Source: Myrmaecium sp. VS I D KN 1 (Eukaryota; Ascomycota; Dothideomycetes; Valsariales; Valsariaceae). From it: 64,000 nucleotides of DNA. Positions 22,795-35,520 of the stretch are shown in pieces; position 1 is the stretch's first letter, and each line of letters opens with the position of its first letter. The stretch spans positions 276,565 through 340,564 of the forward strand of contig JADQAV010000036.1 of NCBI GenBank assembly GCA_019775845.1, read 5' to 3'. The notes under the pieces were generated by a model, which saw nothing but the letters and a program-made list of their open reading frames with translations, did no database searches and was not told the origin of the DNA. The translations under genes and the position numbers were made by a program.

Positions 22795-24732
22795 TCACAA
22801 ACCCATCCACTCCTCCACCACCTCCACCTCACCACCCCTCAGCCACTCCCAAAACGCCTTGCTGATGCCCAGCTCCTCATGGCCATACATCGCGAACGCC
22901 GTCCGGCGCTTGACCACGCCGCCATCCGCGTAGTTGCCGAGGGCCTCCTGGACGAACTGGCGCGTCATGCGGCCGTCGACGGCAAAGGCCGAAGCCGGAG
23001 GGCTGCGCAGGCGACGCAGAGCGTCTTGGATGGAGGAGGGGAGGGCGATGGAGGAGTCTGTCTCCAGGAAGGGGATGGGTTTAGGCATCACTTCGGTGAG
23101 GGAAGGGGTGTCCGTCTTGTGTATCGAGATTTTGTCTCCCGTCTCTTTGGTCGGGGTTGGTTCTGAAACTGGTTGGATCATTGTCGGGGCTTGCTGGGAC
23201 GGCTTCTCGGTTGTAGCTAGTGGTTCTTCATGCAGCTGATTTGGAAGTTGTTTTAGTGACTCGGTGAAGTCAAGGTCAAGGACATCAGCGATGTCTGGAT
23301 GGGAAGAGAGACTCTCGATCTTGGATTGCTCGTCGGCAGGTGGTACGCCATAATGGGTCGAATGACGCTCGTCTTCGGATAGAGAGGCAGAGAATGGTGG
23401 TCCCATTTCGTTTCCGGTCTCGAGATTCTCATCCTGGACGGGTACCTCCATATTCTGCCATCCAACGAGCGTATAATCAAGCTCTGACTCCTGATCATCT
23501 TGCATGTCGTTGGGGTCATCGAGCTGCTCAGTATCACTGACTTGGCCGAAGTCTTCTGGTTCAGGAGCCGTCCACACCCATGTGCCGGTTCGGGAGTCCT
23601 CTTTGGTGGAACCTGAGCCAGAGGCACTGCTGGGAGGCACCTTGGCACCACTGTCGCTCTCACGATCATGCGCAGGAGTCACAATGAGCCTGTCCAGCTT
23701 CTGCTTAGTATCCTCATCAAGGTCCCTAAGCTTGGGCAGGATTCCCTCCAGAGGTCCTGCCAGGTTTCTCCACTCCCAGGCCGTGCGCTGCATGTTCTTA
23801 GCGGCGTACTTCAGTTCTTTGCACGTCGTTAGCAGTTCGGCCTCGAGAGATGTCTTAGTGCCACCTTGACGGGTGATGAGCTCCTTCAGACGATCGAAAT
23901 TGGTGAGATTATAGCGTATTGTGTTGACACACCTGCGCCAGGCCATCTCGGCAGGGAGAGAAGGAGCGTAGACATCGGCCGGATGGGTAGGATACACAGG
24001 GCTAGTAAAATGTTTCCTAGGAGGCCAGCGATCCTTACCGTTCGACTGATGCCGAAATTGGGAAGTAGGAACTTGCTGTTCTTCGCTGAACTTTGACGGA
24101 TAAGACGCCTGTGAATGAGCAGTAGAAGGACGGCTGTGATAGTTAGCCCTAGTATAAGGTTCACTAGCGACAGCCATTACTGCACTGTCAATATCATCGC
24201 CGCGCTTTTGAGTAGACTGGCTATGTATAGGACCTCTCAAGGGTTCGTGAGCAAGGTCATACAATTGCTGAATCGTGTATCGCTTGAGCGGCACAGCTTC
24301 GCCGGATGTAGCCGATGCATGGCTCTGGGTGTCCATGTCAACTGGACCATCTAAGTCTGCGACCTTGTCGGATTTGGAGCCGCTTGGGTCAGGAATGCTG
24401 GATTCCATGCAATATTGTTGCTGCCGTCCGAGGCGCCCTCGTCCCTGGCCTTCAACGTCCCCAAAAAGATGCTGCAATGCCAGAGGCGTGCTTCTCACCA
24501 TCTGGTTCGTAAGATCGTTCTTTTGACTCGCGCTGCCCAGTAACAGTGATGTTAGCATCGTCTCGAGCGTGTTGGCTTGTGCCTTCACTCGTTCGCAGTT
24601 AAGCTCGCGGTAGACGAAATGGGAGGCATCCGCGTTGTACCGTTCGAGAGGTAGATCGACTATGGACTGCGAGAAGTCGCGAAGCTCATGTAGCTCATCA
24701 ACTGTATAGCGCCGCGATGCAACTCCCGGCAT
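22795..24732 (-). CDS. uncharacterised protein with two eIF4E-binding-like motifs
   Basis: A single exon of 645 residues starting at the ATG at 24732. Residues 7-18 read RRYTVDELHELR and residues 150-160 read KRYTIQQLYDL. Both fit Y-x4-L, the core of eIF4E-binding motifs (yeast Caf20 and animal 4E-T have closely similar YT..EL sequences). The second also has an aromatic residue after the Leu as expected; the first has His. A middle segment (about residues 265-345) is helical and charged, an acidic Ser/Asp-rich linker follows, and the end is compact and conserved-looking (SIQDALRRLRSP, then FWEWLRGGEVEVVEEWMGL). The best guess is a translational regulator of the Eap1/Caf20 type in the cytoplasm. 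Orthology is not shown by what I can see. Confidence 0.7.
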   Translation of the reverse strand: MPGVASRRYTVDELHELRDFSQSIVDLPLERYNADASHFVYRELNCERVKAQANTLETMLTSLLLGSASQKNDLTNQMVRSTPLALQHLFGDVEGQGRGRLGRQQQYCMESSIPDPSGSKSDKVADLDGPVDMDTQSHASATSGEAVPLKRYTIQQLYDLAHEPLRGPIHSQSTQKRGDDIDSAVMAVASEPYTRANYHSRPSTAHSQASYPSKFSEEQQVPTSQFRHQSNGKDRWPPRKHFTSPVYPTHPADVYAPSLPAEMAWRRCVNTIRYNLTNFDRLKELITRQGGTKTSLEAELLTTCKELKYAAKNMQRTAWEWRNLAGPLEGILPKLRDLDEDTKQKLDRLIVTPAHDRESDSGAKVPPSSASGSGSTKEDSRTGTWVWTAPEPEDFGQVSDTEQLDDPNDMQDDQESELDYTLVGWQNMEVPVQDENLETGNEMGPPFSASLSEDERHSTHYGVPPADEQSKIESLSSHPDIADVLDLDFTESLKQLPNQLHEEPLATTEKPSQQAPTMIQPVSEPTPTKETGDKISIHKTDTPSLTEVMPKPIPFLETDSSIALPSSIQDALRRLRSPPASAFAVDGRMTRQFVQEALGNYADGGVVKRRTAFAMYGHEELGISKAFWEWLRGGEVEVVEEWMGL

Positions 24733-25541
24733 CTTGATAGCTTCTGCGAGGACACAGAGCTCGAGGTGGTTTTCGTTCGATGGATTGCTCGCCTTGTTGT
24801 AGTTGTCGGTGGTGTTGGAGGTGTTGGATTCGGAAAGAATGGTCCTTTTATGCGCGACTTTATGGGCGAGGGGACTGAGACTATGACAAGAAGCTGCAGC
24901 AGCTACCCGACGTCATAGGAACTTGAAGTTATCAACCAACCCGTTACGCTGAGCTGCTGCGCAGCACATGCTAGTTGTGAAGATGACAATGTCAATAACC
25001 ACTGTAAGCCACAAACCGATGGCTAGCTTAGAACATGAAAGAAGAGAAGGAATGTTTTGGAGTGAACTGTGAAGGAGCATACGCGAAATGATGGACTGAG
25101 CAGTTGCACCGCAGCGCGTTTTCGATGATGCGACATGGACCAACAAGGTAACAATAGAAAGGGAAATACAAGAGCATAACAAACAAAAACCTCCCGTGAA
25201 AGCCGGGTTGGTAACCAAACTTTTTTATATTCGCTTCACACAGGCACGAGCCCAAAGCGAGCAGATGTCGTCTATCTTTACGAATGACATCAACAACCAG
25301 ACCACCATCCTACTTAACAAGGTCGCCGTTGATTTCACGACACAAGCGCCATATCCTTGGGCTGCTTCGGCGTCCGTATTCAGCACAAGACCCCCACAAG
25401 TTGCCATTCCGCAAAGCCAACGCCGATTAAAGGTAAAAGGATGATATCAAACGAATATGGGGGAAAGACGCCGGGCCCGAGTTCCTGTACTTATTTCCCC
25501 GACAACTTTGCAACCAGCAACGCGGAGACATTAGTTACCAT
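24733..25541. other. gene-free stretch between two minus-strand genes
   Basis: This contains the promoter side of the 4E-motif gene and the 3' region of the Rat1 gene. Only short open frames without recognisable similarity are present. Confidence 0.6.
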
Positions 25542-28500
25542 CTAGTACCGTCGTTGGTTCTGGTAGCCTCCGTTGTTGTATCCGCCGCCGCGACCACCCT
25601 GGTTCCCTCCTCTATATCCACCACCACCGCCACCGCCATATCCGCCACGTCCTTGATAGTGATTATTCCCTTGGTAATTGTTGTAACCATTGTAGGAGCC
25701 TTGTTGGGGCGGATAGCCGTAGTTCTGGCCGTAACCAGCACCAGGGGGAGGCGGCATACCACGACCCATGGCCGCGGGGTCAAAGCCTGGGATAAGATGC
25801 GCGGCGAAAGGATTCGAGTTGTTGAACTGGCCGTTCGCAGGCGGTCGGTAGCTGTCATTCCCACCGTTATATCCGCCGTTGTAACCGCCTCCATTCCCTC
25901 CTCCGCGACCTCCGCCATAATCGCTGCGATAGTTGGCACCGCCTCTTCCGCCTCTTCCACCTCTGAATGGTGCGCCTCCGAAGGAGCGACCAGAGGTTCG
26001 CGCACGGCTACGGGTCTTCTCAATGTCATCTTGATCAAGAGCTTTCTTGGGCATGACGAGGCCACGCAAAAGCATCGATTTATGTGTCGTCGTTGAGACG
26101 GGCATCTCGTAATGTACGCTGTTAGAGGGGTCAGCAAGGGTGCTTTACATAGTAGTTATTTTGTCACCTACGTCATAGATTGGTCGTCTTCGATATGAGG
26201 CATCTTATCCGACGCGAGCGGGAATGTCAACTCGCGCCCCGGGATGTACTCTTCATTGGCTTCGACTTTACCCATGAGACCTTCAGTGCTCTTAGGGTTG
26301 AGAGTCAACTTGTCTGTGCTGCCCTTCTTGGAGTAAAACTTGGCAACGATGTCCTGGTACATCGGATGCTTGTTCGAGAAGAGCAGAGCGTCCTTGCCAG
26401 GTTCGTTCCGTTCATGTTCCTCGGCCGTAAGCATTGGGTAACGGGTTGCCATGGCATCCAGCAACCTCTTCTCGTCGATAAACGGAAGTAGTGCAACACC
26501 TTGCCAGGCGAACTTCTTGCCGTTAAGATCGATAGGGAAATCGGTAGGATAAAAGTCGTAGATCTCGCTATTTTCGTTGCTCATGAGATCACGGAAAGGC
26601 TCCGGGAGAGTATGACTGGACGCAGCCGGCATGACACCCATCAACTGCTCGTAGGGCCGGAAAGGCTTCCCCTTGTCGAACTTAACCTCCATCTCACCAA
26701 TGTTGACGAAGTCGGCCGCAAATGGAGCATAATGATGAGGGTAATACCACGTCCACGAAGGGCAACCCTGGAAGTAGTACAAAAGGACCCAGCACAAGCC
26801 CTCCACATAATCACGTGCGACCTTGTGGCGGAATTCGATGTCCTTCGGATCCACCTTGAACTTTTGCTCGTAATACCTGTCGGCGTACCCAGGTTCCCAT
26901 AATCTTACAGAGTCTTCTGGGGGGCCCTCTTCCTCTGCGACCTTCTCCGCCTCAACCTCAGAGATGGGCGTGTCCCTTCCTGGTGTGCCAGGATCGTCTT
27001 CCACGAGATCGGCTTTGCGTTTTCCAAGCGCTGAGGGAGAAGTCTCGACCGCCGGTGTTTCAGGCGTCGAATCTTGCTCCATTGTGCTATGGCCATTGGC
27101 GTTTCCATCCGCTGAACCTGTAGACTTCGCTTTTAACTGGGCGCGTAGAACTTCAGCTGCGCTCTTGTTCGCCTGATTTGCTTCGTAGATAGCCTTCCTA
27201 TTGACGAACATGTCGTGGGTCATCGCGCGAGTCTCCTTGGACTGAGCATCACGCGGATCGAAATACTGGCTTGGATCCGTGATGCCGGGGTCGTTCTTGC
27301 GATTCCCACCCCTTCGTGATTCGTTGCCATCGAAAGAGATCCTGGGCCTCTTACGGGCCTTCTCGTCCTCCTCGCGGCGTCTCTGTCTTTGCTCTCTCCG
27401 TTCCTCCTCTTGCCGACGGCGCTTGAAGATCATGTCTTCCTGCTTAGCCAATCCTGAAAGAATATATTGCGCACGTTTGAGATCAACATGGCCATCCTTG
27501 GTCACGTACCCGCCCATCGCTGGAAGGTTGTCACGCCAGATAGCGATGAGTGTGTCGATACCCTGCTCGCGAATATCGAGACTAGGTAAATGGGGAAGGA
27601 AGTCGTTCCCGACGAAAAAACACATGAAGACCCAGTCATCTAGAGCACGTTCAAGATCCATAGGGAACGGCGCCTCTGGAACGGAAAGCTCGATCTCCAG
27701 GTACTCCCGAAGGATGGAGACGTGGAGCCAGATGAAAGGCTTCAGAGGCGATGCACTTTGCTTAATGTCATGCTCATCCTCCTTCTTCTTGGCTTCTCCG
27801 CGACATTCCGCCGCAATATGGCCCTTCTGACCGCACATGTTACAAGTGCGTCCCTTGGCTTCCTGGAAAAACACATCCTCTCGGAGGACTCGGAAGTGAG
27901 GCTCATGGGTAGCCAAACCCAGCATGATCAGATCGGCATCTAGACCATAGATCACGTGACGGGTGTTCGGGTCGTGATGAGGAGAACGCCTCTGGGAACG
28001 AACGAAGTTCATGATCTTATGCTCACCCTCTCCAGGGACAGTCGCATCGGAGATAATGACCTTCAGCTTCGCCCAAGCCGGGTCGGTGTTCAGTTTATAG
28101 GAACACCAGTACCGCAAACTCAAAGCCAGGATATTCATGAAAGGCGTACCCGGCGTGATCGAGTTGCTATCCCAGGTCTTCTTTTGCATGGTCTTCTCGA
28201 TTTCCTCATCGATGACACCACCATTTTTAGCCTTTAGCATCTCAAGAAACTCTTTCTTGTCTTCATCCTTTTCCTTCGCCTCTTGTGCGGACCGGAAGCG
28301 GCGCGACCGCTGCTGGTTCATTTTTGCGCGGGGTGCAACGCCATCTGTAACAAGTCTTAGCGGAGTCCGAAGTTCGTCAAAAGGCACGTAGGAAGTAGAG
28401 ATAGCCTCTCTCGTCAGCGGAATACTGCGACCGATAGAGAGCGCTCCCTCCTACGCCTGCTGAGCCCTGGTAGTGTCACATACCAACTGCGATCATCAGG

Positions 28501-28790
28501 AGCTTGCGCGGCCTTACCATGTTCACCACGCGCTCGGTATATTTGAAGACCTCGATCATCATCTCTTCCTCGTTGGCCGGGGGCGGCCTGTCCTCCGGAT
28601 GTGAACATGGGTGAACGATTCCGTTCATGTCCAGATACAGATTGTCAAATTCCTCTCCATTTGGGTTCGCTTTGGTGGTGTCAATGGGGATTTTCACCCC
28701 ATCGATCTCCCGTTCCTGTTCTTCGATCACGGGCGAGATGATCTTCGGGTACTTGTTTGAGAGCCATCGAAAAAGCGCTGGGACACCCAT
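25542..28790 (-). CDS. rat1: 5'-3' exoribonuclease Rat1/Xrn2
   Basis: Minus-strand exons are 28790-28484, 28344-26172 and 26118-25542, giving 1018 residues. Intron 1 (139 bases) splits the Asp codon of [19 protein letters not shown]; intron 2 (53 bases) joins DDQSMT to VHYEMP. The N-terminus [17 protein letters not shown] and the segment with [14 protein letters not shown] are the acidic-residue nuclease core of the XRN family. A CCHC zinc knuckle, [14 protein letters not shown] (about residue 269), separates nuclear Rat1 from cytoplasmic Xrn1. The C-terminus is Gly/Arg/Tyr/Asn-rich (RGG-like). Rat1 degrades 5'-monophosphate RNA in the nucleus, processes rRNA and snoRNA ends, and drives torpedo termination of RNA polymerase II. 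It diverges from the Uso1 gene across 574 bases. Confidence 0.96.
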
Positions 28791-29364
28791 GATTGCGCGA
28801 TCCAGAAAAGCGAAACAGTGCGGTTATGCGGCGGTCGAAGGAGCGAAGTGAAGAAATCGTACAGCTAGAAAGCGGCGATCCAACGTAGCTTGGCCGCGGG
28901 CGGCGGACAACACAGGGGAGATTATAGAAAAGAGCAGACGATCGCTACCATCGCGGTGAACTCTCCACTATGCAACAGGGCAACCGAGATCTTGACGGGA
29001 AATATTTGAATCGATGAGAATGGACTGCGGAGGTTATCGCGGAGATGGGATGGGGTTCGCAGTATCGGATTGGCATGCCAAGGCCGCGGCGCCATCGGCT
29101 TCCGGCATGTTTTACAGGCGGCGCGACCCCTGCTGTCATGCATGCGAGCCGTAGTCTGGCATAACGCCGATGAAATATCTCGTAGGTTGATCTTGACCGC
29201 GGCGACGTGTACAGCTAGCACGTTGCGCCTCAAACCTGCCATTGCCTGCGCATTCCTCTCGCTCACAGCTGTATATGCTGGAACGCTCTCCTTCATCTCA
29301 CCTTCCGACCCGATGATGAGTTGGTGATCCCGAACAACCCCTTGCCTACCGAAACAAAGCAACA
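28791..29364. promoter_or_regulatory. shared intergenic region between Rat1 and Uso1 genes
   Basis: Divergent starts lie 574 bases apart, so both promoters are expected here. No specific element was identified. Confidence 0.55.
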
Positions 29365-32300
29365 ATGCTGCGCATGCTTGAAGCCCAGGCGCCAGCCAAA
29401 CAAAGGGCCACGGACACGATCACTACCCTTAGCAACCGGCTGCAGAGTGCTACCCTCTTGGAAGATCGTCGCGCAGCAATACTCGGGCTGCGCAGCTTCG
29501 CGAAAGAATATCCTGCATCTGTCGCATCAGGCTCCCTCCGGGACCTTATAGCTTGTCTTACAAGGGATGCGGAGGATGTGGACACGATCAAGGTGGTCTT
29601 GGAGACACTGTTGATGCTCTTTAGCCCCAACGAAAATAGTGTGGGTAGTGAGCGGGCAATCGTGCTGTGCTGGGCACCGCTGATAGCTGTTAAAGCCAGA
29701 AGCTTCAGATGAGATCGCCTTATGGCTGGCGGATGAGTTCACGCAAGTTAGTACCCATGTGTTCTTCCGAATCGCATGTACTGAGCTTATGATAGCGGCA
29801 AGACAACATAACGACCCTGCTGGACCTTCTAGAAGCGCCAGACTTCTATCCGCGATTATACTCCCTTCAACTGTTACAAGCTATATTCTCTGCAAGACCG
29901 GAAAGAACGCAAGAATGCATATTGACCGCGCCGCTCGGTATACCGCGACTGGTCGCTACATTAGATGATCCGCGAGATGCTATACGGAATGGTAGGCACA
30001 GTCGTTCTGGCGCACGATACAGAATTACACTAACAAATCCAATCATCTAGATGGTCTGGTACTTCTCACGGATCTCACCCAATCCGCGCTCGAACTACAA
30101 AAGCTTGTCGCTTTCGAGAACGCCTTTGATAGGATCTTCACGTTGACAGAAGCTGAAGGGTCGCTTTTGCAAGGTGGAATCGTGGTTCAAGACTGCTTAG
30201 CTTTGCTTGCCAATTTGGTTCGCTACAATGCGTCCAACCAGTCCCTCTTCCGGGAAACTGGAGGCGTGGCCAAGCTTGCAATGCTACTGCCAGGCGGTCC
30301 TAAACCGAGAAATCACCAACCTCAGCAGCAAGAAGAGGACGACTGGGTGAGTCCTTCCGCAGACAAGAACATCTGGGGACTTCTCGCCATCATACGACTC
30401 TTCCTCATCAAGGGCAGCATGGGCACACAAGCAAATCAAAATGCCTTTCATAAGCATGGCTTAGTACAGCAAATCCTCAACCTAGCTTTTGACCCGAACA
30501 TGGCCATACCTACGAGGGCCGAGGCTCTCTATACCTGCGCAGACATCATCCGAGGGAATTCCAAACTCCAGGAAAGTTTTGCCCAAAATCTCGTCACCCT
30601 ACCTCCGGAACACCCCTCAACACCCGACGGTACCGTTTCCAACGGCGTGCAAAAGGCCTACGTCATTGATGCTTTGCTCGATCTTGTCCTTCGCACGACG
30701 TCGAATAGCATGTTCGATGTCCGTTTCGCTGCTTGCGAATGCATCAAAGCTTATTTCTACAAGCATCAGCAAATCAAGATGCATTTCCTTCACCGTGCTA
30801 TCCATGGTCACACAAGCAGAGAAGAAGAGCTGACGGCTAATGCTCTCACGACGTTGATACAGGGGCAGCATGACCCTGCTGCAGCCAAGGACCCCTATCG
30901 GATATGGTTTGCTTCGGTGATGGTCTTCCATCTCTTGCATGAAGATCCAGAAGCCAAACATACTTTGATGCAGGTTGTCGATGGCGATGCGGAAAGCGGC
31001 GAAGAGGTGGTGACATGTATCCAGAATATAACGGCCAACCTCATCGCGGCACTTCAGACTGTCGAAGATGATCGTATTATCATTGCTTACCTTTCCATCC
31101 TCACTAGCTGGCTCTTCGAAGACGCTGACGCCGTGAACGACTTTCTCAACGAAGGCAGCAGCCTGTCATCGCTTGTACAAGCAGCTGTTCCTGCTCGTCC
31201 GGGCCAACCAGGAGGCGACAATCCCGTTGTGCAAGGCCTATGCTCTGCTCTACTTGGTACTACCTACGAATTCTCAACGAAGGACTCACCGATTCCCCGC
31301 AAGGAGCTTCAGTCTATCCTTCTCAATAATTTAGGCCGTGAGCGCTATTTGGACGCTCTTAGCCAGTTGCGCTCCCACCCGCTGGTTCGCGACTTCGAAG
31401 TCATGTCTCCAGGCGGCAGCAGCGACATGGGCGGCCTCCCGGACGTGTTCTTTGATTCTACTTTCGTTGAGTTTCTCAAAGACAACTTCTCTCGCCTATC
31501 CCGCGCCATCGACCGTGACCCCCGCCTCGAAGTGCATATCGCCGCCTCCTCCCAAGAAGGTGTCGATCGCGATCTCTTAGACTCACTAAGGGCACAGCTC
31601 GATGAGAAGGTGAAGGCACTGGAGCAAAGAGAAGAGGATTTCTTAACGCTGGAACGGAAATTGGGGCAGGCGGACACGGAACTGCGGCACGAAAAAGAGG
31701 GGAGGGAGAACGAAATCGAGAGGATCAAACGCATCAACGAGGCGTTGCAACGGAATCACGAGGCCGAGATGGCGAACCTCAAGCGGCAATGGGCTGCTGA
31801 GAAAGCGCAGCTGGAGGAGCAAGGTCGCAGGCAAGTCGCAGCGCTCAATGCGCAGCTGGGCCAAAAGGAGAGGGAGTACGCCCAGAGTGCGAATCAGGCG
31901 CGCATGAGGTTCGAAATGGATTTGCAGGCCGCAAATAAGCTGAGGCAGGAGATGGAGTTCAAGTTCAAAAAGGCGGAGGAAGAGAGGGCAAAGGCGACCA
32001 GTGCGGTTCAGGAGTTGGAGGTCACGGCGAGGAGAAGCAGGGATGAGCTAGGGAGCGTCAAGAGAACGGTCAGCTCGCTTGAAGAGGCGCTGAGCAGGAG
32101 CAAAGTACACCTTGACAGGCTGCAACAGGAGAAGATGGCCTTGGACGCGTCAGTTGCGGAGGGCCGGAAGGAGACTGAGTTGTTGCGGGGTGAAGCTGAG
32201 GAACTCAAGAAGCGGGCTGGTTCAGCTGAAGCACAGCGCGACGAACTACGCAAACAGATCGAGGCTGTGCAAGCAGAAGCCGCTAGCCTGCGGAAGCAAG

Positions 32301-33157
32301 TTGAGTCCCTCAAGTCCGAAAACGGCGACCTGAAGAAGAAGCTCGAGACCGCCACCACCGAAACGGAGAAGCTCAAGCAACAGTTAGAAGCTGCGACCGC
32401 GGACTCCGCCAAACTCAGAAAAGACGTCGAGACATCCGCCGCAGAAACCGCGTCCGCCAAGAAACAAGCAGAAACCGCCAAGGCGGAACTGGACACGCTC
32501 AAGAAGCAAGCGGACTCGGCCAAGGCCGAAGCCGAAAAGCTGAAAGCGGAGAACGAGAAGCTGGCTCGGCAATCCAGCGACGGGGCCAAGAGCACGGACA
32601 AGAAAGTCAAGGAGGCGGAGGAAAAGGCGAAGAAGGCGCAGGAGCAAGTGAAGCAGGCGGAGGAGAAAGCCAAGAAGGCACAGGATCAGTTCAAGCAGAC
32701 CGAGGAGAAGGCTAAGGCAGCGGAACAGAAGCTGAAGGATACCGTGAGCAAGTCGGTTGACGGCCAGAAAAAGATCAAGGAGCTGGAAGCGCAGCTCCAG
32801 GAGGCGCAGAAGAAGCTGGCTGTGCAGGAGAAACAGCAGCAGCAGAAGGGGAATGAAAAGGCGGATGCGCCGAAGCTGGCAGAGCTGGAGAAGCTGGTCA
32901 AGGAGAAGGAGGAGCAGCGGAAAAAGGCGCAAAGCGAGCTGGATGATCTGCTGATGCTGTTGTCGGATTTGGAAGAGAAGCGGGCAGCGGATAAGGTGAG
33001 TTTTCCCCTTCTTTTCATTAGCACCGTTGATCATTTTGGAGGGGACTTCCGGCTAACTTTGACGCAGAACCGGCTCAAGGCGCTTGGACAGGAGGTTTCT
33101 GATGGTGAAGACGAGGACGATGACGAGGATGATGAGGAAGACGATGATCTGGATTGA
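29365..33157 (+). CDS. uso1: vesicle-tethering factor Uso1/p115
   Basis: Exons are 29365-29640, 29696-29746, 29796-29991, 30051-32995 and 33068-33157, giving 1185 residues. The joins give FSPNENS-PEASDEIALWL, DEFTQ-RQDNITTLLDLLE and AIRN-DGLVLLTDL, all as expected for the family. The last intron (72 bases) is in frame and stop-free, so it could be read through. The N-terminal two fifths are the armadillo-like globular head. From about residue 720 there is a long Glu/Lys/Gln heptad-rich coiled coil. The last 20 or so residues are almost all Asp and Glu, the acidic tail typical of Uso1/p115. The protein tethers ER-derived COPII vesicles to the Golgi, with Rab1/Ypt1 and SNAREs. Confidence 0.95.
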
Positions 33158-33830
33158 CCGACGGTGTGAGACGGTAATGCCTGGGTCCCTTTTTTCTTGT
33201 GCGTTTCTATGTCAGTTGGTTGCATTTTGTAGCGGGGACATTGTTGTGCGGTATACGGAAAAGAGCTCTTTCATTTCTACTTCAGCCTTTCGCGAAGTTT
33301 TCCTTCGCCCCCTCCGATGATTTGTGTCGTGTATTGTAGGATCACAGTCCGAAGGTACGATCGTCGACCAAACCATCCATACTCTCGAGCTCCCTCCCTC
33401 TCCTATTCTACCAACCTACGGAGTACACACCCGCAGAAGCAGACGCGCAAGTTAAGAAATAAAAGGGTTCAAATGATTAAAAATCGGTGAAAAAAGTACG
33501 GATAGGATTTCTAACTACCTAGTAAAACATGAAGTCCGACGAATCTCATAGCCTCCGAGCCCATCACACACACAAAAGAGTGACGGAAGAAAAGGAAAGA
33601 GCCGAACTCCTTTTCCAGTGTCAAACCTGAAAACTCCCTCCCATGGCCGCCCACAGTCCAGTGATATCCATTTGGAGACCCGGAAAAGAAAATAAGAAAA
33701 GGAAAAGGAAACAGAGAAGAAACTCCGCCGGAAGGACGGATGGACCGAAGATATCCCTGAGAGCTCCATCCTCAACCGCGAAGAAAGAAAAACATAACAA
33801 ACTCCCCTCTTCTCAAGCACCCAACACCAT
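33158..33830. other. gene-free stretch between convergent genes
   Basis: Facing 3' regions of the Uso1 and Rsc6-like genes, partly A-rich (33650-33800). No other feature was seen. Confidence 0.6.
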
Positions 33831-35520
33831 CTAATGCGTCTTCGCATTCCTCGCCAACCAAAGCGTAACCGTCTCCTTCGCCACCTGACCACCCCACGGC
33901 CCATCCTCACCACCATACCGCCACTCATCCCCATTCAACGTCTCACCCACCCCCTTATTTGTATCGCCCAGGATGACCTCCAAGTCGCGGCGCTGGCTGG
34001 AGAGCCAGCGACGCATGAAGCCGGCGGGGTCCTTGCTGAAGTTCGTGTAGAACGCGTGCTTGGCCTTGCCCTCGTTGATCGCCGCCATCGTGTACGCGAT
34101 GTTCTCGTCCAGGTGGGCGATGGCGGCCAGCTGCGCGGTGAAGGTGGGCGAGCGCTGGGTGGCGAGGATTTGCATCCGCAGAGGGTCCTCGAGGGGTACT
34201 TGTACGTCGTAGATGGTGGGCTGGGAGGCTGGGGTGCCGTCGTCGGGGGCGATGTAGGATTTGTCGACGCGGATGGTGTAGGAGAGTTCGAGGGGTGGGA
34301 CAGGCTGGAGGTGTTGGTGGATGGCGGAGGGGAGGTAGGGGAAGAAGAGGGTGTCGGTGTTGAAGATCTGGTGGGTTGGGTGGGTTAGAAATTGTTATGG
34401 CTAGAATGTGAGGTGAACTTACAGCTTTGAGTCGGTCGTCGCATTGAATACGACGGCTGTCTTCCTCGTCGTGCAAGTTCATGGCTTTGACGTAGCTCCA
34501 GAGTCCCATCATAATGCCGGCGCGATCGTCCTCGTCAGTATCGAGGAGTTCGGCCAGCTGTGGGCTGAGGCGGTAGCGCTCTGGGTTGTCGTCTCGGACG
34601 AGCTTGATCGTTACGTTCATGTTCTCATCACCTTTGCGCTCGAACTGCAGGCTGTCGAAATCGGCTTCGGGGGAAGTTACGCTGGGATCGTTAGGCGAGG
34701 CCGGTTTCTTCCACTCGATCTGCGTAAATCCGTCCGGTTGGAGCGCGGCGCGAGAGCGGTCGAAATCTATAGTGATGGACCGGAAGAAATGCGACAGCTT
34801 GGTACGTTGGCCTTGTTGTGCCGGAGACTCTTTTGCCTTCTTTGCGGCGTCAGCGCCGTCTTGCTCCATAGCGTCAGGATCCTTCTCGTTCCCTGCACCG
34901 TTCTGCTGGTCATCCTCCGCATCTTCGTCGTCAGGCAGAAGACGGCCTTCGATCTTGACTCGGTACGTTGCTTGGGTGTCGCTGCTGAAGTCGAACGCAT
35001 CAGGATCCATGCCGGTCTGTTGCCATGGCTGATTCTCCGCGATGTTGGAGATCCAAATGCGCATCGTTCGATATCTGCTCATGTTCCGGGTGATGCTCTC
35101 TTGCATGTCGAGCCTTTTGCGCATCATGGTCGCGTCCAGCCGGCGCTCCACATCCCTCAGTTCCTTGTACCGCTGGGTGCCGTCGCCAATGGCAATCTCT
35201 TCGATGCCTTCCGGCATGTTCTTGTCGGTGGGCTTCTTGCTCCGACGTTTCGCAAACTCACGTCGTGCGGCATCCTGTATGGCTATCTGCTGCGCTGTCG
35301 GGCCCGTTTGCGCGTGAGGCGGCGCGATCATCGGGCCTGCGTGGCGGAAGGTTTCGTTCAAGTCAGTCCAGCGGATCATAACAGCGACTGCGTTGGAGAG
35401 TTTGGAGAAGCGACAGGGCGACGTGGTCGTGGGGAAGGTGCGATTCTTACCTGGGCCGCGACGGCCTGCAGCATGTGGTGAGCGCTGCGTGGACTGCGGG
35501 TAATTCCGGTACTGCTGCAT
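33831..35520 (-). CDS. SWI/SNF-RSC complex subunit Rsc6/Swp73 (SWIB domain)
   Basis: Minus-strand exons are 35520-35451, 35336-34423 and 34367-33831, giving 506 residues. Intron 1 (114 bases, GTAAGA, CTGAC, CGCAG) is in frame and stop-free. It is taken as spliced because it joins RRGPG to PMIAPPH and removes a segment unlike the rest. Intron 2 (55 bases, GTAAGT, TTCTAAC) joins DDRLKA to IFNTDTLFFPYLP inside the SWIB fold. Before it are KRRSKKPTDKNMP and a charged helix (ERRLDATMMRKRLDMQESI), as in the BAF60/Swp73 family. The C-terminal part contains FTAQLAAIAHLDENIAYTMA. The protein is a core scaffold subunit of ATP-dependent nucleosome remodellers in the nucleus. Whether it serves SWI/SNF, RSC or both cannot be told here. 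Confidence 0.92.
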
